From: Clostridia bacterium
GTDB taxonomy: Bacteria > Bacillota > Clostridia > HGM11514
Assembly (NCBI GenBank): GCA_900757255.1
Contig: CAAENE010000183.1
Location: 1 to 26,300 of the forward strand
DNA: 26,300 nt
Direction of reading: 5' to 3'
Numbering within the stretch: the stretch's first letter is position 1; the number at the start of each line of letters is the position of its first letter. Of the stretch, positions 6,484 through 14,798 are shown piece after piece. Made by a program: the position numbers and the translations under genes. The notes under the pieces are model-generated. The model searched no databases and was not told where the DNA came from. It worked only from the letters and a program-made list of their open reading frames with translations.

Positions 6484-7653
6484 ATGTCAAGGTTTACATT
6501 ACCCCGGGATATTTATTATGGGGAGAATGCAATCGGAGAGCTGAAAAATTTAAAGGGTTACAAAAGGGCAATCATCGTGACCGGCGGGAGTTCAATGAAA
6601 AAAGGCGGATTTTTGCAGAAAGTAGAAGCTGTACTGAAGGAAAATGGATTACAGGTTGAACTGTTTGAAGGCGTAGAGCCGGACCCGTCCATAGAAACAG
6701 TCTTTCGCGGCGCGGAGGCAATGCGCAAATTTGAACCCGATGTCATCGTGGCAATCGGCGGCGGCTCACCGATAGATGCGGCAAAAGCGATGTGGGTATT
6801 TTATGAATATCCGGAAAAGACCTTTGATGATATCAAAGATCCATTCACCATGCCGAAGCTGAGAACAAAAGCAATTTTTGTTGCAATTCCCTCCACCAGC
6901 GGGACTGCAAGTGAAGTCACCGCATTTTCGGTTATTACCGATTATTCAACCAATATCAAATATCCGCTTGCAGATTTTGAAATCACACCGGATATTGCCA
7001 TATTGGATACCGATATACCGCAGACAATGCCGAAAAAACTGACAGCGCATACGGGAATGGATGCCCTGACGCATGCGATAGAAGCATATGTAGCAACAGC
7101 ACGATCTGATTTTTCCGATCCGCTGGCATTAAAAGCAATTTCAGATATCTATGATTGTCTGGTCGATTCCTATCACGGAGACAAAGAAGCGCGCGGTAAG
7201 ATGCACATAGCACAATGCCTGGCCGGAATGGCGTTTTCCAATGCCCTTTTGGGCATCGCCCATTCCTTGGCACATAAGACAGGCGCAGTTTTTGACATAC
7301 CGCATGGCTGCTGTAACGCAATCCTGCTTCCGTCCGTCATTCAGTATAATTCGAGAGTTTGCATGGACCGCTACGCAGATATCGCAAAAGCAATCGGACT
7401 GCCGGGAGCGACTGACAAACAGCTGACCGATGCACTGGTAGAATCTATCAAGGAACTCAATCGCAAATTGGACATCAAGCAAAGCTACAAAGAGAACGGC
7501 GTGAGCGAAGAACTCATCAATCAAAATATCGAAAAGATAGCAGAAAACGCCGTAAAAGACCCGTGCACAGCATCTAACCCGCGTGAAATCGACGTGGAAA
7601 ACATGAAAAAGGTTTTGCTTTGCGCTTACAATGGCGAAGACGTTACTTTTTAA
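6484..7653 (+). CDS. Iron-containing alcohol dehydrogenase
   Basis: This 389-aa protein is a group III (iron-type) alcohol dehydrogenase, related to butanol dehydrogenases and to the C-terminal half of AdhE. It probably reduces aldehydes with NAD(P)H during fermentation. Signatures: FTLPRDIYYG at the N-terminus, the nucleotide-binding GGGSPIDAAKA near residue 95, IPSTSGTASEVT near 138, and metal ligands in GMDALTHAIEA (D and H near 194-198) and in GIAHSLAHKTGAVFDIPHG (two further His near 260-275). I prefer ATG 6484, preceded by GGGAG ten bases upstream, over the in-frame ATG at 6451, which would add 11 residues that do not look like the family. It is monocistronic and divergent from the dehydrogenase operon. 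Substrate is not predictable. Confidence 0.93.
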   Translation: MSRFTLPRDIYYGENAIGELKNLKGYKRAIIVTGGSSMKKGGFLQKVEAVLKENGLQVELFEGVEPDPSIETVFRGAEAMRKFEPDVIVAIGGGSPIDAAKAMWVFYEYPEKTFDDIKDPFTMPKLRTKAIFVAIPSTSGTASEVTAFSVITDYSTNIKYPLADFEITPDIAILDTDIPQTMPKKLTAHTGMDALTHAIEAYVATARSDFSDPLALKAISDIYDCLVDSYHGDKEARGKMHIAQCLAGMAFSNALLGIAHSLAHKTGAVFDIPHGCCNAILLPSVIQYNSRVCMDRYADIAKAIGLPGATDKQLTDALVESIKELNRKLDIKQSYKENGVSEELINQNIEKIAENAVKDPCTASNPREIDVENMKKVLLCAYNGEDVTF

Positions 7654-7667
7654 TAAAAGAATTGAAC

Positions 7668-7698
7668 AAAAAGCATCCGTATATACGGATGCTTTTTT
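7668..7698. terminator. Bidirectional terminator
   Basis: A 20-bp perfect palindrome (GCATCCGT, loop ATAT, ACGGATGC; 7673-7692) is flanked by an A-run on the left and six T on the right. It serves the alcohol dehydrogenase gene on plus and the convergent SLOG-like gene on minus. Confidence 0.9.
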
Positions 7699-7701
7699 CT
7701 A

Positions 7702-8157
7702 TTAAAACCGTGTCAAATAAAACCGCTCATTCACTTTACCGCCTTCTTTATCGTAATCAAGCGCAATGACACATCCTGCGTGCTGAATCATAAACTGATC
7801 CCTTTTATAAAATTGGCTGTTCATATCATAAATATATTGAATAGTATCACACTTTTTAATCAGACGCCGGTTCACAAGCCGGTGCGGCCGTTTTTCCCTG
7901 TCACAGCAAATAATCCCGTCAATTGTGATCTGCGGATATTCCTTTTTAAGATGCAGCAAAATTCGGACGCAAAGAGTATCAGTGCCGGTAAAAAGGGAGG
8001 CCAAAAAGTTGGTATATCCCTCCTGGATTGATTGAAGGATCAGTTTGCGTATTTTTTGTTTAAAGCACCGGTTATGGATCCCAAACCACCGGTACCGCCA
8101 TTTTAGAATAAAGGGGCTGCAGGTCAAAAAACAGGCGGTCCTTTTTTTATCAGGCAT
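7702..8157 (-). CDS. Degenerate SLOG (DUF1273-like) protein
   Basis: This 151-aa protein aligns by eye with the SLOG protein at 3036-3560. Similar stretches are EGYTNFL--LFTGTDTL, LKKEYPQITIDGIICC and the C-terminal QHAGCVIALDYDKEGGKV. The ligand-pocket motifs are changed: the N-terminal TGHRR is now TCSPF, and SGMALGFDS is SLFTGTDT. It is also shorter and very basic. It may have lost nucleotide binding or bind something else. The start is ATG 8157, preceded by GGAGAG; the reading frame continues upstream through the promoter, but that extension lacks a ribosome site and overlaps the divergent regulator. It is transcribed divergently from the XRE gene behind a shared operator. Confidence 0.7.
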   Translation of the reverse strand: MPDKKRTACFLTCSPFILKWRYRWFGIHNRCFKQKIRKLILQSIQEGYTNFLASLFTGTDTLCVRILLHLKKEYPQITIDGIICCDREKRPHRLVNRRLIKKCDTIQYIYDMNSQFYKRDQFMIQHAGCVIALDYDKEGGKVNERFYLTRF

Positions 8158-8198
8158 GTTACTCTCTCCATACATCAAAATTTTAGCATTAGCCATAC

Positions 8199-8258
8199 TA
8201 TAATTATACAATCGTTTGCTTGTAAAGTCAATACATTCATTTGATTGTAAATTATAAT
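8199..8258. promoter_or_regulatory. Inverted-repeat operator between SLOG-like gene and XRE regulator
   Basis: The left arm TATAATTATACAATC (8199-8213) and the right arm GATTGTAAATTATA (8243-8256) are inverted copies differing by one extra A. The left arm covers the -10 of the minus-strand gene. The right arm runs into a plus-strand TATAAT (8253-8258), the likely -10 of the XRE gene (its -35 is weak). A dimeric or tetrameric XRE protein bound to both arms could repress both genes. Confidence 0.6.
8203..8231 (-). promoter_or_regulatory. Strong sigma-A promoter of the SLOG-like gene
   Basis: Minus strand: -35 TTGACT (8226-8231), a 17-bp spacer, -10 TATAAT (8203-8208). It lies inside the inverted repeat described separately. 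Confidence 0.75.
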
Positions 8259-8280
8259 GTTGAAAAGGGGAGTGTTGAAG

Positions 8281-8499
8281 ATGAAGAGATACAATGAGAT
8301 GATGCGTGAATTGAGGGAAGATCATGATCTGACCCAGGCACAGGTGGCAAAGGTGCTGGGGATAAAGCAGCAGGTCTATTCGACATATGAGCTTGGGATA
8401 CGGTCGCTGCCGATCGAGCATTTCATAAGACTGTGCGATTTTTATGAGGTTAGTGCGGACTATCTGTTGGGAAGAACAAAACGAAAAAAAGATAAATAA
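8281..8499 (+). CDS. XRE-family transcriptional regulator
   Basis: This 72-aa protein is essentially one Cro/C1-type helix-turn-helix: LREDHDLTQAQVAKVLGIKQQVYSTYE forms the two DNA-binding helices, followed by the usual RSLPIEHFIRLCDFYEVSADYLLG tail and a lysine-rich end. It has no sensor domain. I start it at ATG 8281, with GGGGAG eight bases upstream; the in-frame ATG at 8257 has no ribosome site. It is divergent from the degenerate SLOG gene with a symmetric operator in between, so autoregulation and control of that gene are likely. A terminator follows directly. Confidence 0.9.
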   Translation: MKRYNEMMRELREDHDLTQAQVAKVLGIKQQVYSTYELGIRSLPIEHFIRLCDFYEVSADYLLGRTKRKKDK

Positions 8500-8500
8500 T

Positions 8501-8540
8501 CCGTCTGATTGTGTGGGGTATCAGACGGAGTTCTTTTTTT
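8501..8540. terminator. Terminator after the XRE gene, shared with the convergent amidohydrolase gene
   Basis: A 9-bp stem CCGTCTGAT/ATCAGACGG (8501-8509, 8520-8528) is followed by a T-run. The amidohydrolase stop codon (TCA at 8521-8523 on plus) lies inside the right arm. A T-rich stretch also follows in the minus direction, so it may work both ways. Confidence 0.85.
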
Positions 8541-9687
8541 GATAAACAATTTTGCCGTTAATAATTGTAAATAGGGTATTGGTAAACAGTTCCATTGGGT
8601 TTCCGTCATAAATAGCAATATCAGCGTCCTTACCCTTTTCCAGGCTGCCGACGCGATGGCTTACATTGCAGATTTCCGCTGCGTTAATTGTGATAGCGCG
8701 GAGGCCTTCTTCGATTCCCAATCCTTCTTTTGCAGCAAGGCCGGCGCAAAGAGGGAGGTATTGAATGCGGGAGACGGGGTGGTCGGTTGTGATTGCGACT
8801 TTAACGCCGGCCTCATGCAGTAATCCAGCAGTTTTGAAATCCATATTCTGTACTTCTATTTTATTTCTTGATGCGATGGAAGGGCCGACAATAGCAGGAA
8901 ATCCGGCGCAGTTGATTTCCCGGGCAATTAAATGCCCTTCGGTGCAGTGGTCAAGGGTAAGGAGAAGGTCAAACTCTTTTGCAATGCGGATAGCAGTTAA
9001 AATATCATCCGCTCTGTGAACATGTGCTTTCAGGGGAATCTTTTTTGCAAGAACCGGCAGCCAGCATTCATATTCAAAATCCGGTTCAAAGGATTCGTTG
9101 TTTTGCCGTGCAGCTTTCTTTTGTTCCCGGTATTGTTTTGCAGCGAAAAGTTCTTTGCGAAGCATGGCAGCAATAGCCATACGGGTGGAAGGCATCATGC
9201 CCTTGCCATCGTAATTTGTTTTGGGGTTTTCACCAAAGGCGACCTTCATAGCAGCCGGTTCTAATACAACCATATCGTCAATCATTCTGCCGTCAGTTTT
9301 GATAAAAGCAAACTGTCCCCCAACGACATTGGAGCTGCCCGGGCCTACCATGACGGAGGTGATGCCGGAACTCACCGCATTATGGAACGCCGAATCCATT
9401 GGATTAATGGCATCCAACGCGCGCAGCCAGGGAGTGAGCGACTCGGTCATTTCATTACAGTCATCTCCTTCAAAGCCCTTTTTTTCCTCAGAAATTCCAA
9501 TATGGCAATGGGCTTCAATCAGTCCGGGCATGACCCAGCAGCCGCGCGCGTCAATTTCCGGAATGTCCTGTTTCACCTCAATATGTTCCGCCACATTTTC
9601 AATTTTGCCATTATTTATTAATACACATCCACTGTCATATGTTACTCCGGCCATTGTTAAAATTTTTCCATTTTTTATCAGTAGCAT
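8521..9687 (-). CDS. Metal-dependent amidohydrolase
   Basis: This 388-aa protein is a TIM-barrel amidohydrolase of the imidazolonepropionase-like branch. Metal ligands are visible: the HxH pair in IEAHCHIG, His in KAHVHRADD, His in TLDHCTEGH and Asp in TTDHP. The N-terminal IKNGKILTM and C-terminal GKDADIAIYDGNP strands of the flanking beta-sandwich are complete. It should hydrolyse a C-N bond in a cyclic or acyclic amide; the substrate is unknown, and nothing nearby points to histidine degradation. I start it at ATG 9687, where GAAAGGA stands seven bases upstream; an in-frame alternative at 9717 would add ten residues. It is a single gene convergent with the XRE gene, cytoplasmic. Confidence 0.9.
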   Translation of the reverse strand: MLLIKNGKILTMAGVTYDSGCVLINNGKIENVAEHIEVKQDIPEIDARGCWVMPGLIEAHCHIGISEEKKGFEGDDCNEMTESLTPWLRALDAINPMDSAFHNAVSSGITSVMVGPGSSNVVGGQFAFIKTDGRMIDDMVVLEPAAMKVAFGENPKTNYDGKGMMPSTRMAIAAMLRKELFAAKQYREQKKAARQNNESFEPDFEYECWLPVLAKKIPLKAHVHRADDILTAIRIAKEFDLLLTLDHCTEGHLIAREINCAGFPAIVGPSIASRNKIEVQNMDFKTAGLLHEAGVKVAITTDHPVSRIQYLPLCAGLAAKEGLGIEEGLRAITINAAEICNVSHRVGSLEKGKDADIAIYDGNPMELFTNTLFTIINGKIVYQKKNSV

Positions 9688-9766
9688 AAGAAAATCCTTT
9701 CTATTTAAACTAAACATTATTCTTTACAAAACCAATTGAACTATACAAATTTGGTTGTGTTAATTG

Positions 9767-9796
9767 CGTATAATATTTTAAAAAATCCGCATACTA
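9767..9796 (+). promoter_or_regulatory. Sigma-G/F-like sporulation promoter candidate
   Basis: CATACTA (9790-9796), the classical -10 of forespore sigma-G promoters, is preceded at 17 bp by CGTATA (9767-9772), which matches the -35 core. Transcription would start near 9803, with the ribosome site at 9817-9822. A competing sigma-A -10 (TATAAT, 9769-9774) has no good -35. Confidence 0.5.
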
Positions 9797-9833
9797 TTTT
9801 TGTAATTCAAATTAAAAAAGGAGTGAAAATAAA

Positions 9834-9992
9834 ATGACAAATAACTATTCTAATAATTCAAACAACAACAGCCAGAACTGCAGCAACAGCACCCAGAACA
9901 GTACTCAGAACAGCCAGAACAACAACCAGAGAAATAATCAGAACAACAGAAACAATCAGAACAACAACCAGAGAAACAACAACAACGACTAA
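9834..9992 (+). CDS. 52-aa Asn/Gln-rich small protein
   Basis: An AAGGAG site precedes ATG 9834, and the frame closes with TAA at 9990-9992 and a terminator. The 52-residue product contains 27 Asn, 8 Gln, 7 Ser, 3 Arg, a single Cys at 16, one Tyr at 5 and almost no hydrophobic residue. It holds an exact 20-bp internal duplication (9915-9934 and 9957-9976). I do not recognise a named family. The composition is like gamma-type small acid-soluble spore proteins, which are also N/Q-rich and under sigma-G, and the promoter supports a forespore role. That is inference. The clean gene layout argues that it is expressed rather than chance low-complexity DNA. Confidence 0.75.
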   Translation: MTNNYSNNSNNNSQNCSNSTQNSTQNSQNNNQRNNQNNRNNQNNNQRNNNND

Positions 9993-10030
9993 TGTGCAGT
10001 TAGTGCCGTAAACTAAGATTATGCGGTAAC

Positions 10031-10079
10031 AAAAAGCCATTCTACCTAATATTTAGATAGAATGGCTTTTATTTCATTT
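10031..10079. terminator. Terminator after the Asn/Gln-rich gene
   Basis: Stem GCCATTCTA (10036-10044) / TAGAATGGC (10058-10066), followed by a T-rich run on plus and preceded by five A. It can also serve the convergent coiled-coil gene ending at 10074. Confidence 0.85.
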
Positions 10080-12302
10080 AAAAATTACGGTAACAGACTC
10101 CCATATCTTGATAAACACATTTGCGACTCTTTTCCAGAATCCTAAGTTTTCTGGATTACCTTCTAAATCGGACGTGTCAGTGACCGAATCCTCATCGATT
10201 TCTTCTGTTCGCAGTATAATTTGAATACTGGCAGGCTGGGGATTATCTTTTGATGTAAAGGAAATCATTTTTGTTTCAGCGTCCAGGTTAAGAAGATTAT
10301 TTTCGTTTTCATATTTATCGACCTGTTCATCAACTGCATTTTTAACTGTTCGGTTAGCGTTTTGTATTTTTCCTGTGGTGTTAACCCCCTCCAGACCTTT
10401 TTGCAGGACATCAATCAAACCGTTTAAAGTCTGCTGAGTGCCGCTGTCGAGAGAGGAGCTGCTTTGCTGAAGAACATTTTTTAAGGAAGTAAAAAAGCCG
10501 GTCATAGAAGATAAGCTTCCGCTTAAGTCAGAGGTAATATTTGCAGTATCGCCAAACATGGATTTCATGTCTTGTTCATACTGATTCAATGTCCCGTTGA
10601 GCCCTTCTACATCGCCGATTATTTCGTTGACTGTATCAAGAGAATTTTGGGCAGTATCGCCGACGTTGTTCATTTCACTCAATAGTTCGTCGGTACTTGC
10701 ATAGCCGCTGTCCAGGAGAGAAAAGTAGGTTTCGCCCAAATCAAGCGCCTTTTGTAAGGTGCCTGATAATTCCTGCCCGCGGGTGCAAAGTTTATCAACA
10801 GCGTTTAGAGTATTTTCAGTACTTGCCAGAAAGTCATTCAGCTTATCGAGGACTTCATCGGTATGATCTATAAACCTGTTAACATAATTGTTAATATCTC
10901 GAATTTGCTGTTTGATATCTGATATGGCGGAATTGATTTTATCATTTAGCTGCTGCAGTGCGCCGCCAATATTTTCAATAATACTGTCCAGACTCCCGGA
11001 ATTCTGCGGCTGAGAAAAGGAGGAGGGCAGGGGAATCGGCCGAATCAGCGTTTGAAGGCGTTCGAGTGCATGGCGCAGCTCACGCAGGTTATCCCGCATC
11101 CTGCCGGTATGTTCACCGAGATTCGAAAGAGCACTGTCTAAATTGACAATATCCTGATTGAGCCGGTCTGTGATATCTTTACGGTCTTCCTTGGTAGAGT
11201 TAAAATCCTTTAAGATCCGCTGATAATCAGCAATATCGGTCTGGATATTGGAAATAGAGGTCTGATAGCTTGTGATATCTGATTTTATATGGCTTAGATC
11301 GCTCACTAAATTGTTCACATGGGTATTGACGTCTCCAATTAACTGCTGCCCGTTTTGTAGATGGGGAATCAAGGTGACAAGCTGAGCGGATAAATCTGAT
11401 AAATCAGCAATTGCTGCATCCGCACTGTCATAAATGCCATCTTTTGAGGAACTCATCAGGCCGCGCGCTGTGTCCAGGGAGGCCAGGCCCCGCTGGGTGC
11501 TGGAAATTCCGCTTGAGGAGGCACTTAAAATTCCCAATATACTGTCCAGGCTGTCATAAATAGCATCTGCCGAATCACCAATCGTGTCTTTCGCTTCTTT
11601 GATTTGCTTGATTTGTTTCATTTGCTCTAAAGTACCGGGTATCATCATCATAACAATACCGGAAGATTCAAAATGATTGGTGCCGATACGCATAGTAAAA
11701 GTTGTATGTTCACCCGGAAGTGCGGCAAAAACGACCGCTTTATAGGTACCCATGGACTGTAGCTGCGCACCGGGGGCTTCCATACTGAGGGTATCCTGCA
11801 TATCGACCATGGAGGCAACCTGCAGGAGCAGGTTATTTTTATAATAATCGTCTGCATTTTCATTTGGGATACATTCGATATTGATTTCAATCAGGCCGGA
11901 GGCGCCGGCAAGGGATTTTGCTTCTGCCGGAACGCCGTTGAGTTTATAAGAGATATTGAACGCCCAGGGCATCTGGACAGCATTATCTTTGGGTTTACAT
12001 TCAAAGTAAAATCGTCCGTCCGATGACGGCAGGTTCCAGCGTACGCTGTTTTCCGTAAGTTCCGGCTTTACATAGTTAGACATGTTGGTCACTTTCTCAT
12101 ATACGCCGAAATCTTCAAATGAAGTATTGCCGTTAAGACTGCACCCCTTAACAATACTGGTATCCATAATAGCGCCGTAATAGTCAAGATTGACATAGAC
12201 AGCTTCATCAATTGAAACAGTCGGTGGCTCGGCAGAAACCGGAATACAGGAAAGGCAAATACACAAAATTAAAATGGTGCAAACAGCTTTTTTATCTTTC
12301 AT
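10074..12302 (-). CDS. Secreted coiled-coil partner of the MMPL transporter
   Basis: This 742-aa protein starts with a clear signal peptide (MKDKKAVCTILILCICLSC, cleavage near VSA-EP). About 230 residues of beta-rich domain follow. A long region (about 240-690) is rich in Ser, Asp, Leu and Ile with heptad-like spacing, predicted coiled coil. The end is a short amphipathic/hydrophobic tail (FWKRVANVFIKIWES). Proteins of this shape sit next to MMPL genes in Firmicutes, and the coiled coil resembles that of YhgE/Pip-type proteins. It probably extends from the membrane and works with the transporter. The start is ATG 12302, because AGGAGG lies nine bases upstream and inside the MMPL coding end; the genes overlap by 11 nt. 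No enzymatic motif is visible. Confidence 0.75.
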   Translation of the reverse strand: MKDKKAVCTILILCICLSCIPVSAEPPTVSIDEAVYVNLDYYGAIMDTSIVKGCSLNGNTSFEDFGVYEKVTNMSNYVKPELTENSVRWNLPSSDGRFYFECKPKDNAVQMPWAFNISYKLNGVPAEAKSLAGASGLIEINIECIPNENADDYYKNNLLLQVASMVDMQDTLSMEAPGAQLQSMGTYKAVVFAALPGEHTTFTMRIGTNHFESSGIVMMMIPGTLEQMKQIKQIKEAKDTIGDSADAIYDSLDSILGILSASSSGISSTQRGLASLDTARGLMSSSKDGIYDSADAAIADLSDLSAQLVTLIPHLQNGQQLIGDVNTHVNNLVSDLSHIKSDITSYQTSISNIQTDIADYQRILKDFNSTKEDRKDITDRLNQDIVNLDSALSNLGEHTGRMRDNLRELRHALERLQTLIRPIPLPSSFSQPQNSGSLDSIIENIGGALQQLNDKINSAISDIKQQIRDINNYVNRFIDHTDEVLDKLNDFLASTENTLNAVDKLCTRGQELSGTLQKALDLGETYFSLLDSGYASTDELLSEMNNVGDTAQNSLDTVNEIIGDVEGLNGTLNQYEQDMKSMFGDTANITSDLSGSLSSMTGFFTSLKNVLQQSSSSLDSGTQQTLNGLIDVLQKGLEGVNTTGKIQNANRTVKNAVDEQVDKYENENNLLNLDAETKMISFTSKDNPQPASIQIILRTEEIDEDSVTDTSDLEGNPENLGFWKRVANVFIKIWESVTVIFK

Positions 12303-14676
12303 TTGATTCATCCTCCTCAGCGACAGCGGCCGGTATCTTTTCTGATTGTTCAGCAGGCTGCTGGATATTGATTGCAGCACCGGCTGTATGGCGTTTCTTT
12401 TTTGCGGCATCTTTGCGGGCCTTGCGCGTTTTAGAAAGCTTTTTCAGCATCCTTTTCTTTTGTTTGCGTAATCGGCGCATCCGGTTAAGACGCTGGCGTT
12501 TCAGGTATTTTATACTGAGCTTGACTTTTTTCATTCGGTTTTCCCGAATCCTCTGCCGTGCGGCAATCCGTTTTTTCTGATTAAAAATTGCCTTATCAAA
12601 TAGCGTGAGCAAAATCGGCAGGAGGGTGAGAACCAACAGCATGCTGAGCAGTGCACCGCGTCCAACCAGACGGCCGATGTCCGCAATAGCAGCGACTGTC
12701 GATGTGAAATAGAGTCCATAACCGACAGTTGTCAATATGGTACCGGAGGTTAAAATTGATAAGGCGCTTTTAGAGATAGCGTTGATGGCGGCCTGCTTTT
12801 TGTCCAGATCCGTCCGAAAATCAAGATAGTTGTTGGTCAGGAGAATAGAATAATCAATCGTAGCGCCAAGCTGTAAGCAGCTCACGATGATATACCCCAT
12901 ATAAATCATCTTGTCGCCCAATAGATAAGGAATAGCCATATTGATAAAGATAGCGACCTCAATCGGTATCATAACAACAAGAGGAATAATACCGGACTTA
13001 AATGTAATTAAGATAACCAGGGCAACGCCGAGCAGAGATAAAATATTAACGAAATTATAGTCCTTAGTGATAATTTCCTTAATATCCTGAGTGGATGGTG
13101 TAACCCCGATAACATAGGAGTTTTCAGGGTAATATTTTCTGACAATCGACTGAATTTCGTCAGAGCATTGGAAAGCCAAATCGCTCTCATCTGCCGTCCG
13201 GATATAAATCAGCATCCTCGCGTAATCGTCAGTATGTAACATGCCGGTCAGGCTATTCGGGAGAAAATTTTCAGGAATCCCGTCCGGCAGAGTCTGTGCC
13301 AGAGAGGTAACAGATTTTGTATAGGATAAATTACTGATTTCCTCCGCCAGCAGCTTTTCGGTAACATTGGAGCTTTTCGGGACAATGGCTAACATCAGGT
13401 TGCTCCGCCCAAAACGGGAGTTGATTGCCTGTTCGTCCTCATAGACCTTAGTACCGGGACTGGATCCAAGCGCGCTGTTGCCATAAGAAAAGGTATTCAT
13501 GTTCTGCGCGGCAAAGGAGGGAAGAATCAAAATGATAACGATGATAAGAACGATCTTTCGGATTTTAAATACGCCCCGCCCAAGCTTATCAAAAGAAGGC
13601 ATAAATGGCCGGTGGGCAGTCTTTTCAATTTTGTCGCTCCAGCGCAGAATCAGAGCCGGCATTAATAACAAAACTGTCAGCAGGCTGATGACGATTCCCT
13701 TTGCCAGAACGATACCCATGTCGCGGCCGATAGAGAACTGCATGAGGGTGAGGACAATAAAACCGACAACCGTTGTCGCACCGCTGGACAGAATAGAGGT
13801 GACAGAGTTGCGGATAGCGTTTGCAAGTGCTTGTGTCGGCTCAATTCCGGTTTCTTTTTCGCGCTGAAATGAGTGCAGCAGGAAAATGGAATAGTCCATA
13901 GCAATCGCCAGCTGTAAAATGGCGGCAATACTAAAGGTCAAAAAAGAAATCGTCCCCAAAAAAATATTGGTTCCCATATTGATTACAATGGCAATCCCCA
14001 TTATCAGGAGAAAAAGGAACGGTTCAAACCAAGAGTTAGTAGTGAGGCATAAAATGAGCGCAATCATAAAAATTCCCATGACCATTGCAATGGCAACCTG
14101 ACGGACCAGCGTTTCACTAAGAGATTTATTCTGTACCGCAGAACCAGCAAAATACCCTTTTTCCCCGGTGATTTCCTGAATTTTATCAATTGCCTCGTGC
14201 GTTTTTTTGCTGGAATCACCCTCATCAAAGGTGACATCCATAACAGCGAAATCATCTTTATAGTAATTTTCAATATCCTTATAATTGACAAACAGGTTGG
14301 ACTGGTAGATATCGGTCGTGGTATCAGCCCACATGACCATATCAACACCATCGACTTTTTCGATCTGATCCTTATATAATTTAGCCTCGTAAAGGGAAAC
14401 CTCGCCGACCATAACCCGGGCAGTGCCAGGATAGCCGAACTGGTCTTCCATTAGTGTTAAGCCTTGTTTCGACGGAGCGAAAGAGGGAAGGTATTCACTC
14501 AAGTCATAGTTTACGCCGACAAAGGGGATGCAAATGATACTCGCAACGATTAGTATGCCAAAGATTTTTTCAATCAGTGATTTATTATTAATAATACCAT
14601 CCACAATACTATGCCGCGCTGCATTGTGATTAACTGATTTTTTACGAAGTCGCTTCATGTTTCCACTCTTTTCCAT
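12292..14676 (-). CDS. MMPL/RND-family transporter
   Basis: This protein of up to 794 aa has the RND layout: one membrane helix (~38-55), an extracytoplasmic domain (~56-190), five helices, a second helix-loop repeat (~375-540) and five more helices. The proton-relay Asp-Tyr pairs typical of MmpL proteins are present, D261-Y262 and D608-Y609. Such pumps export lipids, hydrophobic compounds or peptides; the cargo is unknown. The C-terminal cytoplasmic tail (~695-794) is extremely basic: 33 of 63 residues starting at the KKR near 695 are Lys/Arg. Start is uncertain: ATG 14676 has a weak ribosome site, and ATG 14658 (residue 7) has GAGTGG close by. It overlaps the coiled-coil partner gene and should be co-transcribed with it. 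Confidence 0.9.
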   Translation of the reverse strand: MEKSGNMKRLRKKSVNHNAARHSIVDGIINNKSLIEKIFGILIVASIICIPFVGVNYDLSEYLPSFAPSKQGLTLMEDQFGYPGTARVMVGEVSLYEAKLYKDQIEKVDGVDMVMWADTTTDIYQSNLFVNYKDIENYYKDDFAVMDVTFDEGDSSKKTHEAIDKIQEITGEKGYFAGSAVQNKSLSETLVRQVAIAMVMGIFMIALILCLTTNSWFEPFLFLLIMGIAIVINMGTNIFLGTISFLTFSIAAILQLAIAMDYSIFLLHSFQREKETGIEPTQALANAIRNSVTSILSSGATTVVGFIVLTLMQFSIGRDMGIVLAKGIVISLLTVLLLMPALILRWSDKIEKTAHRPFMPSFDKLGRGVFKIRKIVLIIVIILILPSFAAQNMNTFSYGNSALGSSPGTKVYEDEQAINSRFGRSNLMLAIVPKSSNVTEKLLAEEISNLSYTKSVTSLAQTLPDGIPENFLPNSLTGMLHTDDYARMLIYIRTADESDLAFQCSDEIQSIVRKYYPENSYVIGVTPSTQDIKEIITKDYNFVNILSLLGVALVILITFKSGIIPLVVMIPIEVAIFINMAIPYLLGDKMIYMGYIIVSCLQLGATIDYSILLTNNYLDFRTDLDKKQAAINAISKSALSILTSGTILTTVGYGLYFTSTVAAIADIGRLVGRGALLSMLLVLTLLPILLTLFDKAIFNQKKRIAARQRIRENRMKKVKLSIKYLKRQRLNRMRRLRKQKKRMLKKLSKTRKARKDAAKKKRHTAGAAINIQQPAEQSEKIPAAVAEEDESNER

Positions 14677-14798
14677 TTTATTTTATCACTGATTTATTTG
14701 AACCGGCAGCTGAAACTATTGGCAAAAGCACAAAAAAAGTATACCGAAAGCGCCTACAGCGCTGCTGAAGACGGCCGGAAATATCAAAATAGAATAAT

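Noticed and set aside
8158..8421. N-terminal extension of the SLOG-like gene
   Set aside because: It would read through the gene's own promoter and the divergent regulator; ATG 8157 has the ribosome site.
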